Positions 41,768 to 51,240 are shown, counted from the first letter of the stretch. The stretch is 64,000 nt of DNA from Sinohyriopsis cumingii (GCA_028554795.2 JAPYKE020000276.1:1-64000); one strand, 5' to 3'. Numbers and translations: made by a program. Notes: generated by a model from the sequence alone, not told the origin.

Positions 41768-43093
41768 ATGATGCACCGAGAGTCTTGCGCCTGTTCCAAG
41801 TCGGAACTGGATCTGTTTGCCATGCCCCCCACCATGATGACGATGCAAGAATCCCAGTGGGTGAAATTTCATCCCGTCTCCTCTTTGACGGATTCAGCTC
41901 CCATCGAGTTTGAAATCAAAGGACAGGCCGAAGATTACATCGATCTGAATAGCAGTAACCTGTACTTGAAAGTGAAAGTGATCAAAACGGACAACACCAA
42001 TCCAGGAGGCGATGTTAGAGTAGCTCTTGTCAACAATTTCATGCATTCCTTGTTCAGCGAAGTGGACTTGTACTTGAATAACAAACTGGTCAGCAGCAGC
42101 ATGGATACTTACCCATATCGTGCCTACCTGGAAAATCTCTTGACGTACGGAAAAGAAGCCAAGAATACTCATCTGGATGCTTGCGTGGTATGGAAACCTG
42201 ACACGGCAGGTGTAGCCACGTCTAGCGACACAGTCCTGACAGAAGATGACAATCCTCACAATGTGGGATTTAACGACCGTCGTAAGAAAATTCTGCAAGG
42301 GCGAAGTTTAGAACTGATGGATCGTTTGCATTTGGACATGTGGTGACAAGAAAAGTATTTGCTCAACGGGGTGGATATCCGTCTGAGACTGAATCGTAGC
42401 AGTGCCGCTTTCCATTTGATGGCCCATGCCAATGAATACAAAACTATCATTCAAGAAGCCCGACTTTACGTGCGTCGTGTGGAAGTGTTACCTAAAGTGG
42501 GAAACGACGTCAGTCAGACGTTGAGCAGAACGACCGCCAAGTATCCGATACGACGCGTAGAAGTGAAAACGTTCACCATTCCCGCTGGACAGCGATCTAT
42601 GATCGAAGATCATCTGTTCCAAGGACAGTTACCCAAGCGTTTGATTGTTGGTATCGTCAGGAATTCAGTCTTCAACGGAACACACGATCAAAATCCTTTT
42701 GAGTTTCAACATTACAATGTGTCCAAGATCGAAGTCAGTCGCGACGGCAAGACCTTGTGTACCCGACCCTTTGAGCCAAACTTGGGTGTCGCGAAGAATT
42801 ATTTGAGATCGTACTTGTCCCTGTACGAAGCCACGGGACAGTTAGGAACCAACACCAGTCACGGTATTTCGTATGACGATTATGCAGGAGGCTATGCTTT
42901 GTGGGGTTTTGATTTCACTCCAGACCAAGGCAGCGACGAGGGACATTTCCACCCTATAAAATCGGGTCAGATTCGTGTGGAACTTCAGGTTACAAATTCA
43001 CCTCCAGATCACACAGTGAACGTCCTCCTGTATGCAGAATTTGACAATACCATAGAAATCATCAGTTTGAAAGACGTCATTCTAGACTATTAG
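41768..43093 (+). pseudogene. Major capsid protein (double jelly-roll), one stop (copy B)
   Basis: 441-codon hexon-like capsid protein starting MMHRESCACSKSELDLFAMP. Recognisable Polinton capsid blocks: HPVSSLTDSAPIEFEIKGQ, EDYIDLNSSNLYLKV, LFSEVDLYLNNKLVSS with YPYRAYLENLLTYG, LDRLHLDMW-like block, KYPIRRVEVKTFTI and DQGSDEGHFHPIKSG. The only break is an in-frame TGA at 42344, where C has a Leu codon. It is the least damaged of the three capsid genes. The next ATG is five bases past its stop. Confidence 0.92.
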
Positions 43094-43098
43094 AAACC

Positions 43099-43581
43099 AT
43101 GGAAGACTGTTATCCCTCTTTACAAAGTGGAGAAACTTTAGAGGTGGAATGTGAGGAGACCGTGGAAGAAGAAGTTATCATGATGAAGTCGAGATGTCCA
43201 GAACAAGAAGTCCATTTAGTCTCCTGTTTTGCCAGACACTTGGTCGAAAAAATGACGGAATTGATCAAGAAAGATTTCAATGGATGTCAAAACGATCATC
43301 CCAGTCAAATTCAACACGGTAAATGCCTGATGCTGAGTCAAGAAGAAAAATTGGACGAGTATCTGGACGAAGCTTCGAGTCTCATCTCGGACGAAGTCGT
43401 GTTACATCAGTGGTATAAAGACTTGCGTGAACATTCTTGTCCACCATTAACCACCCAAGAGATTCATCGTATCGAAGCTGTCCTGAATCAGAGTGGTGAG
43501 ACGAAGCTAAACGCCTTTTACTTGTCAGACATTTTCAAGCAAAAAGTCAGGATCGAATTGATCACTTATTATTACCTGTGA
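43099..43581 (+). CDS. Conserved 160-aa Polinton protein, intact copy B
   Basis: Open frame MEDCYPSLQSGETLEVECEE. The first 30 residues are acidic. Then come a helix block (LVSCFARHLVEKMTELIKKD), SQEEKLDEYLDEASSLI, WYKDLREHSCPPLTTQEIHR and a C-terminal FKQKVRIELITYYYL. It sits between capsid and protease in all three copies, so probably a virion assembly factor or minor component. Function not known to me. Confidence 0.7.
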   Translation: MEDCYPSLQSGETLEVECEETVEEEVIMMKSRCPEQEVHLVSCFARHLVEKMTELIKKDFNGCQNDHPSQIQHGKCLMLSQEEKLDEYLDEASSLISDEVVLHQWYKDLREHSCPPLTTQEIHRIEAVLNQSGETKLNAFYLSDIFKQKVRIELITYYYL

Positions 43582-43615
43582 AGAAGAAGAAGAAGCAAAA
43601 AACCCACACAAATCA

Positions 43616-44204
43616 ATGGATACCTGGGAACGTTATTACCTTTTGAACCACAGCTCGTACACGGCTTCTTGGAATCCTGTCGTCTGTGCAAAAGATGAAC
43701 TCCCTCATCGTAAACCTCAAGACCATCAAGCTTATGTGATCAACACGGACGACAGTCATCTCCCAGGAACCCACTGGGTAGCCGTCTACTTTCCTCAAGA
43801 AGGATGTGTGGAATATTTCGATTCGTATGGATTGCCTCCTTTGGAAGACGATATCATTGACTTTATGAGACGAAATGCTCAGACCACCCGATTCAATAAT
43901 GTGAAATTACAAGGCACCGATTCCTTGGTGTGTGGACAATATTGTGTGTATTTTTCTGCATCATCGCAGTCTGGACTATTCTTTAGAACATTTAGTGACT
44001 CATTTTGATCCTCGTTCGTCTTCTAGAAACGATGTGAAAGTAATTCAATGGTTTTGTGACCATTATGCTTATCTTTTGTCTCAAGCTAGGAAACGTAGTG
44101 TCCATCAATGGTCTGATGACTTCCAAAGTGGAAATCACAATTTCATTCCCAACGTTGTCAGCCCTGTCCAAAATAATGTGTTAGTTGAGAAAAAATGTTT
44201 GTGA
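43616..44204 (+). pseudogene. Adenain-like cysteine protease, frameshifted copy B
   Basis: Capsid maturation protease (C5 type). MDTWERYYLLNHSSYTASWN starts the frame. Triad: His53 in GTHWVAV, Asp69 in EYFDSYG, Cys106 in LVCGQYC. One extra T near 43952 shifts the frame just after the catalytic Cys; the rest (HHRSLDYSLEHLVTHFDPRS, WFCDHYAYLLSQARKR) is open to 44204. It is the last gene of the packed late block, followed by AATAAA. Confidence 0.88.
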
Positions 44205-44287
44205 TTTGAAAAAAAATTGTTTGATGTTATATTGTTGGATTATTGTTAAAAATGTTAGAGTTGTTGTTTAGTGTTAAGTGATTTTTG

Positions 44288-44293
44288 AATAAA
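44288..44293 (+). terminator. Poly(A) signal of the late block
   Basis: AATAAA about 85 bases after the protease stop, conserved in position in A (16785) and C (54982). It separates the polyadenylated late genes from the stem-loop cassettes. Confidence 0.75.
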
Positions 44294-44410
44294 AAATGTT
44301 GTGTTTTGAAAAAAATGCCTTTGTGGTTTGTTTAGCAATAAGAATGTTTGATTGATGCTCTTTCATTTCTTACTATCCCTCTCATGAACGTTGCGGCTCG
44401 AAAACCGTGT

Positions 44411-44450
44411 GGGGGATGTTTTCTTTCACGTCCGCGCTTTGACTTTAAGA
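44411..44450 (+). promoter_or_regulatory. Shared cassette promoter block (B-x1)
   Basis: GGGGGATGTTTTCTTTCACG, TCCGCGCTTTGACTTTAAGA. The 3' end (CTTTAAGAACC) takes the place of the TATA box seen in sister blocks. The ATG follows about 55 bases later. Confidence 0.75.
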
Positions 44451-44503
44451 ACCGGGGTTGTTTCCAGTCTAACCATCCATTGTCGACTCATCCTCCTACG
44501 AAG

Positions 44504-44866
44504 ATGTGCTCCAAACTAGCTAAACTCAACGAAGCCTACGTGAATTTGCATAGGGTCAGACACAGTCTGATACCGAAGCCAGAAGAAATAGAGAATGTGA
44601 GAATGCTAAAAGTCACTGAAGACCTGATAGAAGAGCTCTTCAGAGAAGAAGTGAACAGGGAGAAAGAAGAATGGACAGAGAAGTACAGACTTCAGAGACA
44701 GCAGCAACAGCAGCAACAACAACAGCAGCAGCAGCAGCAACCTGAACCTGACAGAGGCTTTGTCGATTGTCGTATCGACACCAAAGAGTTCTTCTTCTCT
44801 TTCCGAAGAAGCAGACCTATCGTCAGAAAGTCTATCGTCAGAGGACGTCGCATTCTTAAAAACTAA
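44504..44866 (+). CDS. Cassette gene x1, coiled-coil with basic tail, intact copy B
   Basis: 120-aa frame MCSKLAKLNEAYVNLHRVRH; the ATG at 44504 fits the cap-site distance better than an upstream in-frame codon. A charged coiled coil (ENVRMLKVTEDLIEELFREE) leads to a poly-Gln run and a basic C-terminus (FSFRRSRPIVRKSIVRGRR). Same gene in C (119 aa) and twice in A. Its N-terminal RLAKL...L heptads resemble gene x2, so x1 and x2 may share ancestry. The stem-loop starts 25 bases after the stop. Function unknown. Confidence 0.75.
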   Translation: MCSKLAKLNEAYVNLHRVRHSLIPKPEEIENVRMLKVTEDLIEELFREEVNREKEEWTEKYRLQRQQQQQQQQQQQQQQPEPDRGFVDCRIDTKEFFFSFRRSRPIVRKSIVRGRRILKN

Positions 44867-44891
44867 AAGATTGCCATAGCAAACAAAAAAC

Positions 44892-44907
44892 AGCCCTTTT
44901 CAGGGCT
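44892..44907 (+). terminator. Histone-type 3' stem-loop (gene B-x1)
   Basis: AGCCCTTTTCAGGGCT, perfect stem, followed by ACCCCA and CTAGAAAAGAAATA. The outer A-T pair replaces the G-C pair of the terminal-repeat version, a compensatory change. Confidence 0.85.
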
Positions 44908-45269
44908 ACCCCAAATCTCTAGAAAAGAAATAAGAATCGATTTGCTAATGTGTGGATGTAGAGTAGTGTGAATATAAACACTCACTCTTTTCTGGTGTGA
45001 TTGTATATGTTTATGTGTGTGGGTGATTGTAAGCGCTCAAGTACGTTTGTGTGAATAGTAGATTATGATCATGTTTTTTTTTTTGCTGTTTGACGTGCCT
45101 GGAGAGTAGATTTGGGGTTTGATTTGACTGCTTTGTGTATGTGGATAGTATATTATTGGTTAAATGATTTATTTAGAATAGTGATGGGTAGTATGAAAAA
45201 GTCAGTGAGTGTTTCTTTTAAGTCCGCGCGTTGTTTGGTCTTGATCTAGGTAATATAAATTTTATTTTA
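44908..45269. repeat. Cassette spacer, repeated at 45710-46070
   Basis: About 360 bases without a gene, nearly identical to 45710-46070 (shared gtgattgtaagcgctcaagt, cagtgagtgtttcttttaag, gttgtttggtcttgatctag). It includes a partial upstream copy of the promoter core (aagtccgcgcgttg, about 45219-45233). The spacer, promoter and stem-loop together form the repeating unit. Confidence 0.85.
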
Positions 45270-45308
45270 GGGGATGTTTTCCTTCACGTCCGCGCTTTTA
45301 GTATAAAT
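45270..45308 (+). promoter_or_regulatory. Shared cassette promoter block (B-x2)
   Basis: GGGGATGTTTTCCTTCACGT, CCGCGCTTTTAGTATAAAT: best-conserved form, with a TATAAAT. ATG about 50 bases downstream (45356). Confidence 0.8.
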
Positions 45309-45355
45309 TGAAAATCGCTCGTTAGTCTAGCTACCCTTGTTGATTGATCAAGAGA

Positions 45356-45664
45356 ATGAACACCAGACTAGCAAAACTGCTTGAACTTCATGTACACCTG
45401 GAATATGCCAGGCGTATAGTGAATGAGCTGGCTGCAGAGGCCATAGTAGAAGAGGCAAGGATAAAGAAAGAAGAGGAGGAGAGAAGACAGAGGGAAGAGG
45501 AGGAAAAGAAAATAGGAGAGAGGATGACTTACAAGATACCAGAGACATAGGATTGGGGTGATGAAGCCAATCATCCCGCCTCTGCACTCCCAAGAAAAAA
45601 AGTAAAAGGAGACTGGGGAAGAAGATGTGTATGTGGTGCCAGGCCTGGAAGGTGCCATCATTAA
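45356..45664 (+). pseudogene. Cassette gene x2, one stop (copy B)
   Basis: MNTRLAKLLELHVHLEYARR followed by a Glu/Lys/Arg coiled coil (KKEEEERRQREEEEKK). An in-frame TAG at 45548 lies where C has Glu; beyond it the frame continues with a Cys-containing basic end (GRRCVCGARPGRCHH) to 45664. The equivalent C protein is 103 aa. Flanked by promoter block and stem-loop. Confidence 0.7.
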
Positions 45665-45693
45665 CCAGGTGTCACTGGAGTTCAAAAACAAAC

Positions 45694-45709
45694 AGCCCTT
45701 TTCAGGGCT
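45694..45709 (+). terminator. Histone-type 3' stem-loop (gene B-x2)
   Basis: AGCCCTTTTCAGGGCT then exact ACCCA and TTAGAAAAGAAATAG. Starts 30 bases after the conserved gene end. Confidence 0.85.
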
Positions 45710-46070
45710 ACCCAAACATTTAGAAAAGAAATAGTAATCGATTTGCCAATGTGTGTATGTAGAGTAGTGTGAATATAAACACTCACTCTTTTTCTGGTGT
45801 GATTGCATATGTTTATGTGTGTGGGTGATTGTAAGCGCTCAAGTACGTTTGTGTGAATAGTAGATTATGATCATGTTTTTTTTGCTGTTTGATGTGCCTG
45901 GAGAGTAGATTTGGGGTTTGATTTGACTGCTTTGCGTATGTGGATAGTATATTATTGGTTTAATGAAATTTATTTAGAATAGTGATGGGTAGTATGAAAA
46001 AGTCAGTGAGTGTTTCTTTTAAGTCCGCGCGTTGTTTGGTCTTGATCTAGGTAATACAAATTTTGTTTTA
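45710..46070. repeat. Cassette spacer, second copy
   Basis: Near-identical to 44908-45269, including the partial promoter core at about 46019-46033. No gene seen. Confidence 0.85.
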
Positions 46071-46110
46071 GGGGGATGTTTTCCTTCACGTCCGCACTTT
46101 AACTATAAGA
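46071..46110 (+). promoter_or_regulatory. Shared cassette promoter block (B-x3)
   Basis: GGGGGATGTTTTCCTTCACG, TCCGCACTTTAACTATAAGA, with TATAAGA as the TATA-like end; ATG at 46159 about 50 bases on. Confidence 0.8.
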
Positions 46111-46158
46111 ACCCACAAAGTTCGTCGTTCGCACCATTCTAAGGAATAAAAAACGAAG

Positions 46159-46739
46159 ATGGAAGTGTCCCAACTGTTTAATGATTTAAGGCATGTTTAT
46201 TTTTGGATGGTGGATGGTGAATATGGAGTTGAAAGGATGGAAGGAGATTGGAGGTTAAGAACAAGTCTGCAGTACGTGAGCGAACTAAAATTAGCCAGGG
46301 AGATGATAGAGGGATTAATTGAAGAAGAAGTGAAGCGATTGAGAGGGCTGATAAGTCCCCCTTATGTCAGAGTGGGGACAATAAAAGAGGCCATGGAGAA
46401 GGTAAAAGAAGTAAGAAGGTTCTTGGAAGAGATAGAAAAAGGTCAGAGTGGCCCTTTGTCAAAAGGAGTGTTGAACAAATGAAAAAAGGGGAAGAAAAGA
46501 TGAGAAAGGTGATAGATGAAGAAGTGGAGAAAATAAAGGACAGGTGGGCAAAAGATAGAAAAGAAGAAGAAAAAAGAAAGAAAAAGGAAGAACTAGAGAA
46601 ACTAAACGCTAACTGGATGAAAATCCAACAGAAGTTCCGAGCCATGGGTCACCCGGACTGGATACCGAAAACAGAAAAGAAGAAGAAGAAAGGAATGATG
46701 GAAAAAATAAGGGGATGGATAAAGAAGTTAAGGAGTTAG
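46159..46739 (+). pseudogene. Cassette gene x3, frameshifted copy B
   Basis: MEVSQLFNDLRHVYFWMVDG, then EEEVKRLRGL, PPYVRVGTIKEAMEKV. A one-base loss near 46438 ends the frame at 46482; the homologous second half (GEEKMRKVIDEEVEKIKDRW, RAMGHPDWIPKTEKKKKK) runs to a TAG at 46737. Charged, helical, no domain recognised. It is the outermost plus-strand gene and its stem-loop lies in the right terminal repeat. Confidence 0.7.
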
Positions 46740-46753
46740 AAGAAGAAGAAGAA

Positions 46754-47133
46754 ACCCAAAGGCCCTTTTCAGGGCCACTCCAATCTCTCGAAAAGAGATA
46801 GACTTTCAATTGCCTACCCCTGTTCCATTTCCATAGACCCATCAGGTCGGGACCTTATTAAAATAGGGTCCCGACCCTGTTCCATTTGACGCTCAACAGT
46901 TCCCAAATTCCCATGTTAAATTTACATAGACCCTATATTGACCCAGGGTTTTTCTCCATGTTAAATTTACATAGATCCTATACAGACCCAGGGAAGTCTG
47001 TAATGCTAATTCCTCATAGACCCTATATTGACCCAGGGTTTTTCTCCATGTTAAATTTACATAGACCCTATATTGACCCAGGGGTGTTTTTAATGCTAAT
47101 TCCCATAGACCTTATGTGCCCCACTTCACCACT
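46754..47133 (-). repeat. Right terminal inverted repeat of Polinton B
   Basis: Reverse complement of 26828-27207 with few differences, ending ...GTGCCCCACTTCACCACT. The inner end holds the stem-loop of gene x3. Confidence 0.95.
46761..46776 (+). terminator. Histone-type 3' stem-loop inside right TIR (gene B-x3)
   Basis: CCAAAGGCCCTTTTCAGGGCC, then ACTCCA and ATCTCTCGAAAAGAGATAG. Identical to the left-TIR copy, pointing outward. Confidence 0.85.
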
Positions 47134-47139
47134 TATAAT
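47134..47139 (+). repeat. Target site duplication, right copy (TATAAT)
   Basis: Identical to 26822-26827 and immediately outside the right terminal repeat. Confidence 0.95.
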
Positions 47140-47885
47140 GTCAAAGGGCCAAATCGTATACCAATCCCAAACTGATACACTGACGCATCATTTTTAACGG
47201 AATAGCGGATGGCTACAGCCGACTGGTTACATGTATTTATGTAGCTACAGACAACACGGCACAAACTGCATTTAATAATTTTGAGAAGGCAGTGAATATG
47301 TATGGTCTACCGTATCGCGTGAGAGGCGGCGGGGGAGAAAACATAGAAATTGCTAGATTTATGATAATGATACGTGGAGGCAACATAATAAGCTTTATTG
47401 CTGGTCGCATTGTTCACAATCAGGGTGTAGAAAGAATGTGGCGAGAACTTAACAAAGTCGTCTCTAGGTTTTACAGTGATCTGTTCAAATTCATAGAAGA
47501 GCAAGACGTGTAAGACTCAGATAACGAGAAACATATTTTTTGCGTTACAACTATGTCATTTTACCCCGAATTTGCACATCAGTTTGCGAGTTTATTGAAT
47601 AGTGGAACCACTATGGATTAAGAACGGCAGGAAATTGTGGCACAATGGATATTTGCAAGACACCAACGATATTTATGACCTTGGTAACTACGGCCTAGAC
47701 TTCGAGCACATACAAGAGACCTTATCAAATGGTTCTGATGAATTAGGACGAGGTCTGTTTTCTTAATGAACAGCAACTTCTGATAATTCAGACTCAGGTT
47801 GATCCCGTAGCGGACGACAATAATTTTGGCATCAACAGTTTTTGCAGGACACTGGACTATGTCATATCAAATTCTACTTACTAGA
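47134..47885 (+). pseudogene. Integrase-core (DDE) gene, 3' part, interrupted by Polinton B
   Basis: Continues the 26455-26827 gene at codons TAT AAT (YNVKGPNR). After a shift near 47170 the frame gives FNGIADGYSRLVTCIYVATD, VNMYGLPYRVRGGGG, SFIAGRIVHNQGVERMWREL and DLFKFIEEQ. These are the second Asp-containing and Glu-containing parts of the integrase core. Beyond a TAA at 47511 the tail is still visible in other frames (WNHYGLRTAGN, and a DDNNFGIN segment near 47815). A degenerate gene even without the insertion. Confidence 0.75.
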
Positions 47886-48249
47886 ACTATCTTCTTTAGA
47901 ATATTGCGAAAGCTTGTATGTGTATGTGTGAGTGTTTACATTTTTAACGCAGTTTTAACAAATTTAGTCATATCGTTACGATGTCTGCAGTGTGACAGTT
48001 TATATTGATGTCTAGCTCTGGAACATCATGCCGCATACATGTAACATCAATGTCCCACCCAATCATATTATCCTGACATAAGGCCGACCAGTCCCAACAC
48101 TAGCCTCTTAATGCTGAGTGCCAAACGAGGCAGCTGCTTCAACCATTTTTATATGTCTTTGGATGTATGTATGTATGTATGTATGTATGTATGTCATTGA
48201 TCATTGGGAGGAAGTGTATGTATGTGTGTATGTGTGTGCGTGCGTGTGT

Positions 48250-48288
<39 letters not shown>

Positions 48289-49574
48289 ATTGGGAGGAAG
48301 GCTATAGTTATTCACTTTAAAACAAGCGAATCCAAGGAGTTCGCTGGTTTTCTTAGACTGTTTCGAAAATTTACATCTACGTTTGGTCTACTTAAATCAT
48401 AATACAAGGTACATGTATGGTTACCATCAGAACATTAAAGTCCTAATATAACACCCTTTATCAAATGAAATTTAAGTTCATTTTTTTAAATAAGGTAATG
48501 TATGCAGTAAAACTGCATAAATTTTGAGTCAAACACCGAGGCTGTAACGTACTAAGTCAACTATGACGAACCATCCTTAAAATTAAACCAATCCTAGTCA
48601 TGTTAATTTTTAAAATGTACACCAAAATGTCCTAAATTCAACAGTGTCTTTTATGGAGACAAATTGGGAACATTGATCAGAATCCATAATTTCGCCTAAC
48701 ACTGACAGAACGCTGAAAGTCGAACGCACTTTCTAGCTCACCAATATTCATCTGCACGCCAAACTTAGATAAAATCTAGTACGAATAAATAATTATTGCG
48801 TGGAAACATCAGACAACCATTAGTTTAATAATGCCTCAAAATGATGATGCAAATTGTTTAAATTTGATCTTATGTGCGACCTCATCCAAGTAAAAGTGCA
48901 GTAGAAAACTGGTGATAATAATAAATATCGTTATCATGCAGAAATGAAATTGATTTATTGGAATTATCACAGGATACATTCCCACCAAAAAATGCAAAAT
49001 AAATCAACTTCTTCCAAATTCTTTAAATTCACAGCTGCGCACTGTTTTTGAAAATCCAGTTTTAATTAAGGAGAGTGTTTGTACAGAAGCGAAAGTGAGA
49101 CAAACGCATGGACAGAATGATGGATGATCGCACGGAATATGGAAAAGGGAAGGAGGGAATAAAAGTCTCAATTTATTATATTCCGCCCCCCCCCCCCCCG
49201 CATGAAATAAAAAGGCATGACATTGCCATTTTCAATGGAGCCATCAAAGCAGCTTTTTAATTTTGTAAAGGAATATACCGCTGAATTGACTGTGTAGTCA
49301 AAGAAAATCATGTTAATATTATATATGTTACATTTCCTACATCAAGTACTTGCCTTACAAACTTTAGCATTAATTATAATTATTTTTCGTTGTTTTTGAA
49401 CTTGGAATTAAAGTCTGCCATTGTTTAAAAAAAAAAAAACCCACAACAACAACAACACCTCCCTCATAAGAATACCCCCTGAAAGGCAAAACAATACAAG
49501 TAAACAACAGCATGAACCATTTCATTTGTATTAACAATAATACATATAAGGTAAAGTTCTTATATTTCAAAGTG
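47886..49574. repeat. Host intergenic DNA with microsatellites
   Basis: No gene seen. (GTAT)n at about 48160-48194, (GT)n at about 48256-48288, a C run near 49187-49199 and an A run near 49428. The frame at 48118-48402 is microsatellite translation. Confidence 0.7.
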
Positions 49575-49885
49575 ATTGATTCAGTTCACCTTATGATCTC
49601 TCCAGTTCACCCTACGATTGCTCCAGCTCACCCTACGATTACTTCAGTTCACCCAACGAGCTCTCCATGCTCACCCTACGATTGCTCCATCTCACCCTAC
49701 GATTGCTCCAGCTCACCCTACGATTACTTCAGTTCACACAACGATCTCTCCAAGCTCACCCTACGATTGCTCCAGCTCACCCTACGATTACTTCACTTCA
49801 CCCAACGATCTCTCCATGCTCACCCTACGATTGCTCCAGATCACCCAACGATCTCTCCAAGTTCACCCTACCATTACTCCAGCTC
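49575..49885 (+). repeat. Minisatellite with CACCCTACGATT unit (plus orientation)
   Basis: Twelve or more degenerate 23-25-base units (ctccagctcaccctacgatt). Inverted relative to 25787-26070. The frames across it are repeat translations. Confidence 0.85.
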
Positions 49886-51062
49886 ATCCATTTTGAACGA
49901 ATTGGCGTGCCATGTGTTTTGGCTTCATCTAAACGGAGGGGAGTGTAGTAAAATGTGCGTCAGGAGGCGGGCATGGTAACAGATGATGGGGTTATTCACA
50001 CTTCTAAACGAGGAAAAGAAATGAGGATCGAGTATATTAAATTTTATTGTATGAAATACGAATGTACACTACAATAATTCAGAAGAAGCAGAAGCGAACG
50101 TTTCATTATGATATTGTAAATGAACCAGAAGAATAAAAATCGGTTTCTATCATTTAATGCACAATGTCATATTCTCCCTAAAGATAAAATTTGTTTGAGC
50201 GAGTAATAATTTTTCATGGGTAAAGAAAAGCACGAGTTCAGTTGGTAAAACACGTTTACCGGCACTACAGAAACTATAAACTAAAAATGTCGAAGTCGAT
50301 AAAACATCAAAACTGTTGAAACATTTGAAAAATTTATATGAGGACATCAAAATCTAATAAAGTAATATATGTGTGTAGTCAATCATGCATACCAAATTTC
50401 ATTTGTATATATCCCTTGGTGGTTTTGCTGAATTATAACAAGTTTTGTCCAAAAAGAAAGCTGTGCAAAATGTGCATAAAAATACAAAATAGTTGTTATG
50501 GCATGACAATGTTACAATCTCATCTAAAATAAATAGGAAGAGATATATCAACTGTATTTACCTAACTTAGGTGGGTATTGCTTGATTGTGTAAAAAGGTT
50601 TTTATCTAAAGGTTTTTAAACAAATTAGCTTGTGACCGTGATAAAGTGTGTGAAATTTAGTCTTTCAAATTGGCTAGTAACTTGCACTTGACTTTGCCTT
50701 TCAACGTTGCATATGGACTAGTCACACGTCAGCATCATATCGTGTAATCTTTCTACCATGAATATAGATTACACCATCTGATACTAACTTATGAATATCT
50801 TAAAGAAGTTATGTATTGAGAGTGTGGGGCCACTTAAAAATGTAAAATTTCATATACAAACACTAGAGCATTTCTAGAAGTCTTATATTAAAAGTAAAAT
50901 AGTCTCGTAATTTCTTGATTGCGCATTGAACAGAGAACGAAAGACCAAACAACACGGTCGACCAGAAAGAAAATAAAAACATTCTGGAAATGTATGCTGT
51001 GTTCCAGGAGTCAGACTAAAATTAGTAAAGGATGTTTTAGAGTAGCAATGTTTACTTCCTTA
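49886..51062. other. Host intergenic DNA, no gene seen
   Basis: AT-rich; short frames only, none with motifs. Confidence 0.6.
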
Positions 51063-51240
51063 ATTATTGTCAGCATGTGTTTGTTTGGTAATTTCATGGT
51101 GTTCATTTTTGTAATCTTGTCGTTTTTATATGTTATCTAATATTGTAAATCTTTTAAAGTGTATGCACTGTGCTAAATCCACATTATTCTTATTCTTATT
51201 CTTATTCTTATTCTTATTATTATTATTATTAGCAGTAGTA
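51063..51240 (+). mobile_element. LINE 3' tail fragment
   Basis: atttcatggtgttcattttt, gttatctaatattgtaaatc and the ending before an (ATTCTT)n/(ATT)n tail match the 3' end of the LINE at 7920-8056. Only the last 100 bases or so are present. Confidence 0.6.

Larger units (their letters stand above)
26828..47133 (+). mobile_element. Polinton B, complete 20.3-kb element
   Basis: A Polinton/Maverick (adintovirus-like) DNA element bounded by inverted repeats of about 380 bp and a perfect 6-bp target duplication. It carries protein-primed polymerase B, packaging ATPase, integrase, adenain-like protease, penton and major capsid genes, the full Polinton hallmark set, plus BIR, F-box-like and zinc-knuckle accessory genes and a 3' array of histone-tailed cassettes. 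Gene order on the plus strand is described gene by gene. Nearly all core genes carry stops or frameshifts, so it is no longer active on its own. Confidence 0.95.
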
